A stretch of 52,684 nt of DNA from Tsukamurella sp. M9C (GCF_020169415.1 NZ_JAIULG010000033.1:1-52684); one strand, 5' to 3'. Shown: positions 33,333 to 41,760, counted from the first letter of the stretch. Notes: generated by a model from the sequence alone, not told the origin. Translations and numbers: made by a program.

Positions 33333-34937
33333 GTGAACGCGGAACCGAGAAGCACCACCGAGTACGACGTCGCCGTCGTCGGCTACGGCCCGACGGGTCT
33401 CGTCCTGTCGTCGATGCTGGCGCGCGCGGGGCACCGCGTCGTCGTGGTCGAGCGCTGGCCCGGCCTGTACGGCATGCCCCGGCTCACCCACATCGACGGC
33501 GAGACGGCCCGCATCATCCAGGCCGCCGGCGACGTGGACGCCGCGCTCCGCGACGCGGCCCCCGCGTCCGTGTACGAGTGGCGCAACGGCGCCGAGGATC
33601 TGCTCATCGCGGTGGACTGGTCGGGCGAGTCCAGTGGCTTCGCCGCGCACTACTCGATGTACCAGCCCCACATCGAGCAGGCGATCGACGACCGCAACCG
33701 CACGTACCCGAACGTCGACGTGCTCCAGGGCACGATCGTGGTCGGCATGGAGCAGCACGAGGACCGCGTCGAGCTCGCGGTGCGGCCGTTCACGCGCGAC
33801 CGCGACGCGCAGTGGGCGGACGCCCCCGAGCGGGTGATCACCGCGTCGTACGTGGTCGGCGCCGACGGTGCCTCGAGCACCGTCCGGCACATCCTCGGCG
33901 TCGGCCTCACCGACCTCCACGTCGATGATCGATGGCTCAACATCGACACCGAATGCGCGCGCCCCCTGGGCGATCGGTTCGCCGTGGCCCGGCAGTTCTG
34001 CGATCCGGTCCAGCCGCACATGTTCATGCCGATCGGCCGGAGCCGCCAGCGGTTCGAAGTGGCCGTCCGCCCCGAGGACGACGCCGACGAGATGGCGACC
34101 GAGGAGTTCGCGTGGCGGTGGCTGCGGGCGCAGCACGGCCTCGGACCGGAGGACCTGACCATCCTGCGGCACATCGTCTACACCTTCTCCGCGCGCACCG
34201 CGGACGCATGGCGCGTGGGCCGCGTCTTCCTCGCCGGCGACGCCGCGCACACCATGCCGCCCTACATGGGGCAGGGCGCGTGTTCCGGCATGCGCGACGG
34301 GATCACGCTCGCCTGGAAGCTCGACCTAGTGCTGTCCGGCCGGGCGGACGAGGCCCTCCTCGACACCTACGAGCAGGAGCGCCGGCCCCACGTCGAGGTC
34401 ATTCAGGCCTGCGCCGTGGAGCTCGGCCGGGTCGCGAACCTCAAGGATCCGGCTGCGGCCGCGGAGCGCGACGCCGCGTTCCTGCGCGGCGAGGTCCCGT
34501 CGCTGCCGCCCTTCCCGACGATCACCGCGGGCGTCGTCGACCACGACGACCGCAACTGCCTCGCGGGAACTCTCGCGCCCCAGGGCGTGGTGCGCCGCGG
34601 CGACCGCGCCGGGCGGTTCGACGATCTTCATCCGTGGGGATTCGCGGTGATCACGACGGCGGACGCGACCGCCGTACTCGGCGCCGACCGCCTGGCCTCC
34701 CTCGCGGGGCTCGGGGCGACCGTCGTGACCGTCGAACCCGGGCACGAGCACTCCGTCGAGGACACCGGCGGCGCGTACGCGGCGTACTTCGCCGCCACCG
34801 GGACCGAGACGATCGTCGTACGCCCCGACTTCCACCTGTACGGCGCGGGCGCTCTCGACGATCTCCCGCGGCTGATCGACGGCCTCGGGGCCGCACTGCG
34901 CCGCGCCGCCGCCCGCCCCGAGGCGGTGGCCCGATGA
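33333..34937 (+). CDS. FAD-dependent aromatic hydroxylase (MhpA-like, group A)
   Basis: Product of 534 aa, GTG start behind GGAGGAG. It has the GxGxxG FAD loop at 17-22 (GYGPTG), a DG motif at 176-181 (GADGAS) and a GD motif at 302-306 (GDAAH) followed by MPPYMGQGACSGMRD as in 3-(3-hydroxyphenyl)propionate hydroxylases. The C-terminal thioredoxin-like domain is also present. It would add a hydroxyl next to an existing phenolic OH using NAD(P)H and oxygen. In this operon the product most probably feeds the hydroxyquinol dioxygenase, so a resorcinol-type substrate is inferred. First gene of the operon; overlaps the next by four bases. Confidence 0.93.
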   Translation: MNAEPRSTTEYDVAVVGYGPTGLVLSSMLARAGHRVVVVERWPGLYGMPRLTHIDGETARIIQAAGDVDAALRDAAPASVYEWRNGAEDLLIAVDWSGESSGFAAHYSMYQPHIEQAIDDRNRTYPNVDVLQGTIVVGMEQHEDRVELAVRPFTRDRDAQWADAPERVITASYVVGADGASSTVRHILGVGLTDLHVDDRWLNIDTECARPLGDRFAVARQFCDPVQPHMFMPIGRSRQRFEVAVRPEDDADEMATEEFAWRWLRAQHGLGPEDLTILRHIVYTFSARTADAWRVGRVFLAGDAAHTMPPYMGQGACSGMRDGITLAWKLDLVLSGRADEALLDTYEQERRPHVEVIQACAVELGRVANLKDPAAAAERDAAFLRGEVPSLPPFPTITAGVVDHDDRNCLAGTLAPQGVVRRGDRAGRFDDLHPWGFAVITTADATAVLGADRLASLAGLGATVVTVEPGHEHSVEDTGGAYAAYFAATGTETIVVRPDFHLYGAGALDDLPRLIDGLGAALRRAAARPEAVAR

Positions 34938-35986
34938 CCGGCGCGACCGCGGCCAACGAGGCGCACTGGCGGGCGATGGGCGTCACGCGCCTGCTCGACG
35001 CGGGCATGCGCTACGACGACGTGCTCGCGCTGCGCGCCGGCACCGACGCGGGCGAGCCGTGGGACGGGGTCGCCGAACGACTCGGCGCCGCGCGCGCGGC
35101 GCAGGCCGCGGACGCCGCGGCCGCGGGGCGGAGCGTCACCTCGTACGAGCTCTTCCGGGCCGCCGCCGCGTGCTTCCTGTTCGCGCAGATGGCCTTCAAC
35201 GCCGACACCGATCGCAAGCGGGCGCTGTACGCGCGCTTCGACGGGGCCGTCGCCGCTGCGGCGACGCACTCCCCCGTGCCGATGTGGCGGATCGAGCCCG
35301 CGTTCGGCGGCCGCCGGCTCGCCGGCTGGCACCTGCGGCCCCCGGCGCCGCGCGGCACCGTCGTCGTCTTCGGCGGCCAGAGCGGCTGGGGCGCTACCTA
35401 CCTGCGCTACGCCGACGCGCTGCTGGCGCGCGGGCTCGCGGTGATCCTCGCCGAGGGCCCCGGCCAGGGCGACTCCCGCCTCCAGCACAGCGTGTACCTC
35501 GACGTCGACGTCGCCGCCGCCATCGGGACGTTCGTGGACCTCGCGCGCGCCGACGGCCCCGTCGGCGTGTGGGGCAACAGCGTCGGCGGCCTCTTCGCGG
35601 CGCTCACCGCCGCCCGCCACGACGGGGTCGGCGCGTGCTGCGTCAACGGCGCCTTCGCCGCGCCGCGGCTGCTCCCCTTCCGGACCTTCGCGGAGCAGGC
35701 GCGCGCGATGCTCGGCACCGACGACGACGCGGCGGTCACCGCGAACTTCGCGCGCCTGCGCTTCGATCCTTCGGCCGACCGGATCGCGTGTCCGCTGCTC
35801 GTACTGCACGGCGGCGCGGATCCGCTCGTGGACCTCGCCGATCAGCAGCCGTTCCTCGACGGCGCCGACGACGCGACTCTGCGAGTCTGGGACGACGGGG
35901 AACACACCATCTACAACCACGCCGACGAACGGAACGCGGTGGCCGCGGACTGGTTCGCCGAGCGACTCACGGAGGTACGCGCATGA
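34934..35986 (+). CDS. Alpha/beta hydrolase resembling 2,6-dihydroxypseudooxynicotine hydrolase
   Basis: Product of 350 aa. A helical N-terminal segment of about 120 residues precedes an alpha/beta-hydrolase domain with nucleophile S216 (GVWGNSVGG), acid D296 (LHGGADPLVD) and H324 (GEHTIYN). The N-terminal cap, the length and the triad spacing resemble the nicotine-pathway enzyme that splits a C-C bond between an acyl side chain and a dihydroxylated ring. Within an operon of ring-hydroxylating and ring-cleaving enzymes, a similar C-C cleavage of an acyl-resorcinol is the attractive reading; ester hydrolysis is the alternative. ATGA overlaps occur at both ends. Confidence 0.85.
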   Translation: MTGATAANEAHWRAMGVTRLLDAGMRYDDVLALRAGTDAGEPWDGVAERLGAARAAQAADAAAAGRSVTSYELFRAAAACFLFAQMAFNADTDRKRALYARFDGAVAAAATHSPVPMWRIEPAFGGRRLAGWHLRPPAPRGTVVVFGGQSGWGATYLRYADALLARGLAVILAEGPGQGDSRLQHSVYLDVDVAAAIGTFVDLARADGPVGVWGNSVGGLFAALTAARHDGVGACCVNGAFAAPRLLPFRTFAEQARAMLGTDDDAAVTANFARLRFDPSADRIACPLLVLHGGADPLVDLADQQPFLDGADDATLRVWDDGEHTIYNHADERNAVAADWFAERLTEVRA

Positions 35987-37038
35987 GGTTCACCCACGAC
36001 ACCCTCGCCCAGCAGGTCCGCTTCGGATCCGGCACCGTCGGCGACGCCCTGGCCGAGGTCACCTCGGGCGCGCAGCGGATCATGCTCCTCTGCACGCCCC
36101 GGGAGTCCGAGCGGGCTGCGGCCATCACCGCGGGCCTGCCGGTGGCGCTCGCCCACCACGACGTGGCGATGCACGTCCCGATCGAGGTCGCGGACCGCGC
36201 CCGCACCGCCGCCGCCGACGCACAGGCGGACCTGTTGCTGTGCTTCGGCGGCGGCTCCGCGATCGGCCTCGCGAAGGCGGTGGCGCTGACCTCGTCCCTG
36301 CCGATCGTCGCGGTCCCGACGACGTACTCGGGGTCCGAGGCGACGTCGGTGTGGGGCCTGACGGAGGACGGCCGCAAGACCACAGGGGTCGACCCGAGGG
36401 TGGCGCCGCGCGCGATCGTCTACGACGCCGAGCTGACCCTCGGCCTGCCCGTCGCCACCAGCACGACGTCGGGGCTCAACGCCCTGGCGCACTGCGTGGA
36501 CGCGATGTGGGGCCCCCGGGCCGACCCGATCGACCGGGTGCTCGCCGCCGAGTCCGCGCGTGCCCTGCGCGAGGGTCTGCCGGCCGTCTCGGCCGACCCG
36601 TCGGGGCTCCCGGGGCGCGAGCAGGTGCTGTACGCGGCGTACCTCGCAGCGTCGGCCTTCTCCTCGGCGGGATCCGGCCTGCACCACAAGATCTGCCACG
36701 TCCTCGGCGGCGCCTTCGACCTCCCCCACGCGCCGACGCACGCCGCGGTGCTCCCCCACGTCCTCGCCTTCAACGCGACCGGCGCGCCGGAGGCGGAGGC
36801 CCGGCTGGCGGAGGCCTTCGGCGCCGACGACGCCGTCGCCGGCCTCGCGGCCCTCTACGCCGAGCTCGGCGGGGTACGGCCGCTGCGCGACCTCGGCATG
36901 GCGGAGAACGACATCGATCCCGCCGTCGAGGCGATCGCGCCCCTCGTCCCGTCCGGGAATCCGCGCCCGGTCACCGCCGCCGACCTGCACCGCATCCTCT
37001 CCGCTGCGTGGTCCGGCGCCGCGCCCGGCACCGTCTAG
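35983..37038 (+). CDS. Maleylacetate reductase
   Basis: Product of 351 aa, iron-alcohol-dehydrogenase superfamily. NAD(P) binding is shown by [21 protein letters not shown] near 83-103, and the family motif by [28 protein letters not shown] near 107-134. [31 protein letters not shown] near 230-260 holds the active-site histidines. It reduces maleylacetate, the tautomeric product of hydroxyquinol ring cleavage, to 3-oxoadipate. The next gene encodes that ring-cleavage enzyme, which makes this call firm. Confidence 0.95.
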   Translation: MRFTHDTLAQQVRFGSGTVGDALAEVTSGAQRIMLLCTPRESERAAAITAGLPVALAHHDVAMHVPIEVADRARTAAADAQADLLLCFGGGSAIGLAKAVALTSSLPIVAVPTTYSGSEATSVWGLTEDGRKTTGVDPRVAPRAIVYDAELTLGLPVATSTTSGLNALAHCVDAMWGPRADPIDRVLAAESARALREGLPAVSADPSGLPGREQVLYAAYLAASAFSSAGSGLHHKICHVLGGAFDLPHAPTHAAVLPHVLAFNATGAPEAEARLAEAFGADDAVAGLAALYAELGGVRPLRDLGMAENDIDPAVEAIAPLVPSGNPRPVTAADLHRILSAAWSGAAPGTV

Positions 37039-37048
37039 GGAGTTCGCC

Positions 37049-37948
37049 ATGGACCACACCGTCACCCCCGAGCAGTCGGCGGCCGAGCAGGCACTCACCG
37101 ACCGCGTCCTGCGATCCTTCGCCGCGACCGACGATCCGCGCCTGAAGGAGTTGCTCGCCGCGCTCGTGCGGCACCTGCACGCCCTCGTCCGCGAGGTCCG
37201 GCTCACCGAGGCGGAGTGGGAGGCCGCGATCGCCTTCCTCACCGCGTGCGGCGACATCACCGACGACAAGCGGCAGGAGTTCATCCTGCTCTCCGACGTG
37301 CTCGGCGCGTCGATGCAGACCGTCACCGTCAACAACGAGCTCGACGGCGACGCCACGGAGGCCACGGTCTTCGGGCCCTTCTTCGTCGACGACGCCCCGG
37401 AGATCCCGTTCGGCGGGGACATCGCGGGCGGCGCCGTCGGCGAGCCGTGCTGGGTGGAGGGCACCGTCATCGGGACCGACGGCGCGCCGGTCCCCGGCAC
37501 CCGCATCGAGGTCTGGGAGGCGGACGAGGACGGCTTCTACGACGTGCAGTACGGCGACGACCGCACCGCGGCACGGGCCTGGATCGCGGCCAACGGGAAC
37601 GGGGGGTACGGGTTCTGGGGTCTGCGACCCACGCCCTACCCGATCCCGGCCGACGGCCCCGTCGGCCGCCTGCTCGCGGCCACCGGCCGGTCCCCGATGC
37701 GCGCGGCGCACCTGCACTTCATGGTCTCCGCCCCCGGGTTCCGGACGCTGGTCACGCACATCTTCGTCGATGGCGACGAGCAGCTCGCCGTCGGCGACAG
37801 CGTCTTCGGCGTGAAGGACTCGCTGATCAAGCGCTTCGACCGGCAGCCGGCGGGCACCCCGGCGCCGGCGGGCCGCGACCTGGGCGGCGTCGCGTGGTCG
37901 CGGACGCGCTTCGACGTGGTCCTGGCGCGCGAACCCGTCGCTCGGTAG
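37049..37948 (+). CDS. Hydroxyquinol 1,2-dioxygenase
   Basis: Product of 299 aa, intradiol dioxygenase. Fe(III) ligands are Y164 (DGFYDVQYG), Y197 ([10 protein letters not shown]), H221 and H223 (AAHLHFMV), the same positions as recalled for the Nocardioides simplex enzyme. The N-terminal helical dimer domain with bound-lipid region (residues 1-110) is intact. It opens 1,2,4-trihydroxybenzene between the two adjacent hydroxyls to give maleylacetate. It starts ten bases after the maleylacetate reductase stop behind TAGGGAG. Confidence 0.96.
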   Translation: MDHTVTPEQSAAEQALTDRVLRSFAATDDPRLKELLAALVRHLHALVREVRLTEAEWEAAIAFLTACGDITDDKRQEFILLSDVLGASMQTVTVNNELDGDATEATVFGPFFVDDAPEIPFGGDIAGGAVGEPCWVEGTVIGTDGAPVPGTRIEVWEADEDGFYDVQYGDDRTAARAWIAANGNGGYGFWGLRPTPYPIPADGPVGRLLAATGRSPMRAAHLHFMVSAPGFRTLVTHIFVDGDEQLAVGDSVFGVKDSLIKRFDRQPAGTPAPAGRDLGGVAWSRTRFDVVLAREPVAR

Positions 37949-38103
37949 GTACGGCGCCCGCCTCGCGGTGTTACGCGCGGACGACCTGCGCGGTTACCGC
38001 CCGATCACCGACTCCTCATCGCGCTCCCCCGGTGTCGAGTGCGTTCGTGGACCTCTCCACCATGGTGCGATCCGTTCACCGCTCTGCGAAGGAGCTCAGC
38101 CCG

Positions 38104-39066
38104 ATGCCCATCACCGATCGCCGGATCACCCTGCGGTTCCTGGCCGCACCCACCGACGTCGCCACCCTCGGTGGCGGCGTCCGCGGCGGCCGCGTCCTGG
38201 AGTGGATCGACAAGGCCGCCTACGCCTGCGCCGCCGCCTGGTCGGGCGGCTACTCCGTGACCGCGTACGTCGGCAACATCGGCTTCGGCCGCGACATCGC
38301 CTCGGGCGACGTGGTCGAGGTGCGGGCCACGCTGGTCTACACGGGGCGCAGCAGCATGCACATCCGGTGCGAGGTCGCCTCGGCCGATCCGCGGGTCGGC
38401 ACGTTCACCGTCGCCAGCACCTGCCTGCTCGTCTTCGTCGCGGTCGACGAGGCCGGGAAGCCGACGCCGGTGCGCCAGTGGCAGCCCGTCCTCGCCGAAG
38501 ACGTACGCGCCGCGGAGGAGGCCGAGGCCCGCACCGACGTGCGGCGGCGGATCGCGGCGGCGATGAACGGCGCCGACTACTCGCTGCCGAGCGAGGCGGA
38601 GCGGCGCACCACGCGGTTCCTCGCCGCGCCCACCGACATCAATTGGGGTGGCAAGGCGCACGGCGGGCGGGTGATGGGCTGGATGGACGACGCCGCCTAC
38701 CTCTGCGCGGCGGGCTGGAGCGGCGGCGAGGCCGTCACGGTCTACGTGGGCGGCGTGCGCTTCTACCGCCCGGTACAGATCGGACAGGTCATCGAGGTGA
38801 CGGCGCGGCTGCTGCACACGGGCCGCCAGACGATGCACGTCTCGGTGCACCTCGCGACCTGCTGGCCGCACGAGCACGAGCCCCAGCCGGCGGCGCACGC
38901 GCTGCACGTGCTGGCCGCGCTCGACGCCGACGGGGACGCCACCGCGGTCCGCCCGTGGGCGCCGCAGCTGCCGGGCGACGTGGCGCTCGACGCGCACGCC
39001 CGCGAGCTGATCGCGATCCGCGGCCGGCGCAGCGCCTCGGCCGCGACCCGGATGGTGGCGATCTGA
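38104..39066 (+). CDS. Double-hotdog acyl-CoA thioesterase
   Basis: Product of 320 aa made of two homologous hotdog domains: RFLAAPTDVATLGGGVRGGRVLEWIDKAAY near 11-40 and RFLAAPTDINWGGKAHGGRVMGWMDDAAY near 170-198. Only the second copy keeps the HGGR form, so one catalytic site per pair is likely, as in animal ACOT7-type enzymes. It hydrolyses acyl-CoA thioesters. AAGGAG lies ten bases upstream. It follows the dioxygenase after a 155-base gap and may or may not be in the operon; it could act on the CoA ester of a released side chain. Confidence 0.88.
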   Translation: MPITDRRITLRFLAAPTDVATLGGGVRGGRVLEWIDKAAYACAAAWSGGYSVTAYVGNIGFGRDIASGDVVEVRATLVYTGRSSMHIRCEVASADPRVGTFTVASTCLLVFVAVDEAGKPTPVRQWQPVLAEDVRAAEEAEARTDVRRRIAAAMNGADYSLPSEAERRTTRFLAAPTDINWGGKAHGGRVMGWMDDAAYLCAAGWSGGEAVTVYVGGVRFYRPVQIGQVIEVTARLLHTGRQTMHVSVHLATCWPHEHEPQPAAHALHVLAALDADGDATAVRPWAPQLPGDVALDAHARELIAIRGRRSASAATRMVAI

Positions 39067-39071
39067 CCGGC

Positions 39072-39077
39072 TAAGCT
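39072..39077 (+). promoter_or_regulatory. -10 element of the XRE regulator gene
   Basis: TAAGCT then GGGCGC then ATG at 39084, the same six-base interval and the identical GGGCGC as at the tetR gene at 12493; leaderless geometry. Confidence 0.4.
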
Positions 39078-39083
39078 GGGCGC

Positions 39084-39350
39084 ATGGTCCGGCAGCCCCT
39101 CACCCCCGAACAGATCGCCGCGGGTCGGCGCCTGGGGGCGCGGCTGCGCGCGGCCCGGGGCGATCGCCGGCCCGACGAGGTGGCCCGCGCGGCGGGGATC
39201 TCCCCGGAGACGCTGCGCAAGATCGAGACCGGCCGGATGGCGACCCCCGCGTTCGGCACCGTCGTCGCGCTGGCGGCCGTGCTGGGCGAGCCCCTCGACG
39301 GGCTGGCGGCGGAGTACCTGGACGCGGAACGATTCAGCCCCACCGGTTAG
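39084..39350 (+). CDS. Small XRE-family DNA-binding protein
   Basis: Product of 88 aa, essentially one Cro/C1-type HTH: LRAARGDRRPDEVARAAGISPETLRKIETGRMATPAFGTVVALAAVLGEPL. It has no effector domain. It is followed 19 bases later by a methionine aminopeptidase gene whose promoter carries a 14-base palindrome placed over the -10, a plausible binding site for this protein. The pair looks like a self-contained regulator/target unit. Confidence 0.85.
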   Translation: MVRQPLTPEQIAAGRRLGARLRAARGDRRPDEVARAAGISPETLRKIETGRMATPAFGTVVALAAVLGEPLDGLAAEYLDAERFSPTG

Positions 39351-39355
39351 TGCGT

Positions 39356-39369
39356 GGTATTTTAATACC
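39356..39369. promoter_or_regulatory. 14-bp palindrome over the map promoter
   Basis: GGTATT-TT-AATACC directly abuts the ATG at 39370. TATTTT (39358-39363) inside it is a -10 six bases before the start codon, so a protein bound here would block transcription and the leaderless 5' end. The neighbouring XRE protein is the obvious candidate. Confidence 0.6.
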
Positions 39370-40137
39370 ATGATGGAGCTCAAGACCCCCGCCGAGATCG
39401 CGAAGATGCGCACCACCGGCATCTTCATCGCCGAGCTCCTCGAGGAGCTCACCACGATGGCCGAGCCCGGGATGAACCTCATGGAGCTCGAGTACCGCGC
39501 GCGGAAGATGATCGAGGACCGCGGTGCCGCCTCCTGCTACTGGGACTACGCGCCGTCCTTCGGCAGCGGCCCGTTCCGCAACGTGACCTGCCTGTCGGTC
39601 AACGACGCCTGCTTGCACGGACTTCCGCACGAGTACGTCTTCGAGGACGGCGACCTGCTCACCGTGGACATCGCGGTGTCGATCGACGGCTGGGTCGCCG
39701 ACGCCGCCCGCAGCGTGAGCGTGGGCACCGCACGCGACGAGGACACGCGGCTCATCCTCGCCACGCGCGAGGCCCTCGACGCCGCGATCGACCACATGCG
39801 CCCGGGCACCAAGCTGGGCACGGTCTCGGCCTCCATCGGCGAGGTCGCGAAGAAGTACGGCTACCCGGTGAACACGCAGTTCGGCGGACACGGCCTGGGC
39901 CGGACGATGCACGAGGACCCGCACGTGCCGAACACCGGCAAGGCCCGCAAGGGCATGCTCCTGCAGACCGGCACGACGCTGGCCCTGGAGCCCTGGTTCT
40001 GCGCCACCACCGAGAAGATCATCTTCGATCCGGACGGCTGGACCCTGCGCTCCGCGGACGGCTCCCGCGCCGCACACAGCGAGCACACCGTCGCCATCAC
40101 GGAGGACGGTCCGCTCGTCCTCACCGCCCCGGCGTAG
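39370..40137 (+). CDS. map: Methionine aminopeptidase, type I
   Basis: Product of 255 aa. It removes N-terminal methionine from new proteins. The full metal site is present: D100, D111, H174, E207 and E238, with H83 and H181 around the substrate. It lacks the SH3-like N-terminal extension of some mycobacterial MetAPs. Two MetAPs are usual in this order, and this copy, controlled by a private XRE protein, is probably the accessory one. The last 17 bases overlap the convergent tetR gene. Confidence 0.94.
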   Translation: MMELKTPAEIAKMRTTGIFIAELLEELTTMAEPGMNLMELEYRARKMIEDRGAASCYWDYAPSFGSGPFRNVTCLSVNDACLHGLPHEYVFEDGDLLTVDIAVSIDGWVADAARSVSVGTARDEDTRLILATREALDAAIDHMRPGTKLGTVSASIGEVAKKYGYPVNTQFGGHGLGRTMHEDPHVPNTGKARKGMLLQTGTTLALEPWFCATTEKIIFDPDGWTLRSADGSRAAHSEHTVAITEDGPLVLTAPA

Positions 40138-40693
40138 CCGCTCGCTGCGAGGCGATGAGGACCCTCGCCGCATCCCGGGCACCGTCGACGACGCCGTCCG
40201 GGCCCAGAATGGCGGCGGTGGTGAGCGCGCCCTCGGTGAGTAGCCCGATCTGGATCGCGACGCGGTCCGGCAGCCCCGCCTCGGCGACGAGTGCGGCGAG
40301 CTCGTCCTGGTAGCAGGACTTGTTGTGCTGAGCGGCCTCGGCGACCGTGGATGAGGTCGCGCCCAACTCGCCGTAGCTGTTGATGAACGAGCAGCCGCGG
40401 AAGTCGTTCTCGGCGAACATCTCGTCGAGCCAGTCGAAGACGGCGAGCACCCGCTCCTCCGGCGCGACCGCCCGGTCGACGTACTTGTGCAGCCCGTCGG
40501 TCCAGCGGCGGTCGCGGATCGTCAGCACCTCGGCGACGAGCGCGTCCTTCGAGGGGAAGAGCTTGTAGATCGCCTTGAGCGAGACGCCCGCGGCGGTGCG
40601 GATCTCGTCCATGCCGACGGCCTGGATCCCCTTGCCGTAGAACAGCTTCTCCGCCGCCTCCAGCACGGCGGCGCGCTGCTGATCCGTATCCAT
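40121..40693 (-). CDS. TetR/AcrR-family transcriptional regulator
   Basis: Product of 190 aa. The HTH is RAAVLEAAEKLFYGKGIQAVGMDEIRTAAGVSLKAIYKLFPSKDALVAEVL; the C-terminal half has FRGCSFINSYGELG, typical of the YjdC/TetR_C_33-like group. It is divergent from an alpha/beta hydrolase gene and faces two copies of a GAACG-NN-CGTTC operator, so repression of the hydrolase and itself is strongly indicated. AAGGGG lies upstream of the ATG. Confidence 0.92.
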   Translation of the reverse strand: MDTDQQRAAVLEAAEKLFYGKGIQAVGMDEIRTAAGVSLKAIYKLFPSKDALVAEVLTIRDRRWTDGLHKYVDRAVAPEERVLAVFDWLDEMFAENDFRGCSFINSYGELGATSSTVAEAAQHNKSCYQDELAALVAEAGLPDRVAIQIGLLTEGALTTAAILGPDGVVDGARDAARVLIASQRAATPGR

Positions 40694-40706
40694 TCCGCAT
40701 GACCCC

Positions 40707-40764
40707 TTGACGAGAGAACGATCGTTCCCCTACTGTAGCACCCAGCGCGAGAACGTTCGTTCTC
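40707..40764. promoter_or_regulatory. Divergent promoter with two TetR operators
   Basis: Operator 1 GAGAACGATCGTTCCC (40714-40729) and operator 2 GAGAACGTTCGTTCTC (40749-40764) share the core GAACG-NN-CGTTC. For the hydrolase gene, TTGACG (40707-40712) and TACTGT (40731-40736) are 18 bases apart with operator 1 inside the spacer. For tetR, TACAGT (40732-40737, minus) overlaps TACTGT almost fully, with operator 2 near its -35. Confidence 0.75.
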
Positions 40765-40788
40765 CGCGAAGTCGACAAGGAGCAGATC

Positions 40789-41739
40789 ATGAGCAAGACC
40801 GTCCTCGAGCCCGCCGCCCAGGCCTTCTCCGACGCCACCGCGAATCCGCCCTACCTGTTCGACCTCGGCCCCGTCGAGGGCCGGAAGACCGTCGACGAGG
40901 TCCAGTCCGGCGAGGGCGTCACCTTCCCCGAGGTCGACGAGGAGTGGATCACCGTGCCCGGCGGCCCCACCGGCGAGGTCCGCACCCGCATCGTCCGCCC
41001 GAAGGGCGCCACCGGCGTCCTGCCCGTCATCCTCTACGTCCACGGCGCGGGCTGGGTCTTCGGCAACGCCCACACGCACGACCGCCTGGTCCGCGAATTC
41101 GCCGTCGGTACCGGTGCGGCCGTCGTCTTCCCCGAGTACGACCTCTCCCCCGAGGCGCGCTACCCGATCGCGATCGAGCAGAACTACGCCGTGGCGCAGT
41201 GGGTCGTGAACTCCGGCGCCGAGAAGAACCTCGACGGCACCCGCATCGCGGTCTCCGGCGACTCCGTCGGCGGCGACATGGCGGCCGTCCTCGCCCTGCA
41301 GGCCAAGGCCCGCGGTGACGTGCGGCTGGCCGCGCAGGTACTCCTGTACCCGGTGGTCGATTCGGACTTCGAGACCGGCTCGTACCGCGAGTTCGCCGAG
41401 GGCTACTTCCTGCGCCGCGACGCCATGCAGTGGTTCTGGGACCAGTACACGACCGACCCCGCGCAGCGCGCCGAGATCTTCGCCTCGCCGCTGAACGCCA
41501 CCGTCGAGCAGCTGCGGGACCTGCCGCCCGCCACCGTCATCACCGCCGAGGCCGACGTGCTGCGCGACGCCGGGGAGGCCTACGCGGCGAAGCTCCGCGA
41601 AGCCGGCAACCAGGTGACCGCCGTGCGCGTGGGCGGCGTCATCCACGACTTCATGATGCTCAACGCCTTGCGCGAGACCCACGGCGCGCAGGCCGGATTC
41701 GACCTCGCCATCGCCGCGTTCCGCCGCGCGCTCGCCTGA
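40789..41739 (+). CDS. Alpha/beta hydrolase, hormone-sensitive-lipase group
   Basis: Product of 316 aa. Oxyanion motif HGAGW at about 83-87 (an HGGGW variant), nucleophile in GDSVGG near 160-165, then the late Asp (EADVLRDAG) and His (VIHDFMM). HSL-family enzymes hydrolyse short acyl esters in the cytosol. AAGGAG precedes the ATG. It is the evident target of the divergent TetR regulator, so it is probably induced by an ester or its alcohol/acid product. A 14-bp terminator follows the stop. Confidence 0.92.
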   Translation: MSKTVLEPAAQAFSDATANPPYLFDLGPVEGRKTVDEVQSGEGVTFPEVDEEWITVPGGPTGEVRTRIVRPKGATGVLPVILYVHGAGWVFGNAHTHDRLVREFAVGTGAAVVFPEYDLSPEARYPIAIEQNYAVAQWVVNSGAEKNLDGTRIAVSGDSVGGDMAAVLALQAKARGDVRLAAQVLLYPVVDSDFETGSYREFAEGYFLRRDAMQWFWDQYTTDPAQRAEIFASPLNATVEQLRDLPPATVITAEADVLRDAGEAYAAKLREAGNQVTAVRVGGVIHDFMMLNALRETHGAQAGFDLAIAAFRRALA

Positions 41740-41760
41740 GTCGAGTCCCTCCGCATGCCG

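Noticed and set aside
37949-38103. Terminator after the hydroxyquinol dioxygenase gene
   Set aside because: Only weak, broken stems are visible, so read-through into the thioesterase gene remains possible.
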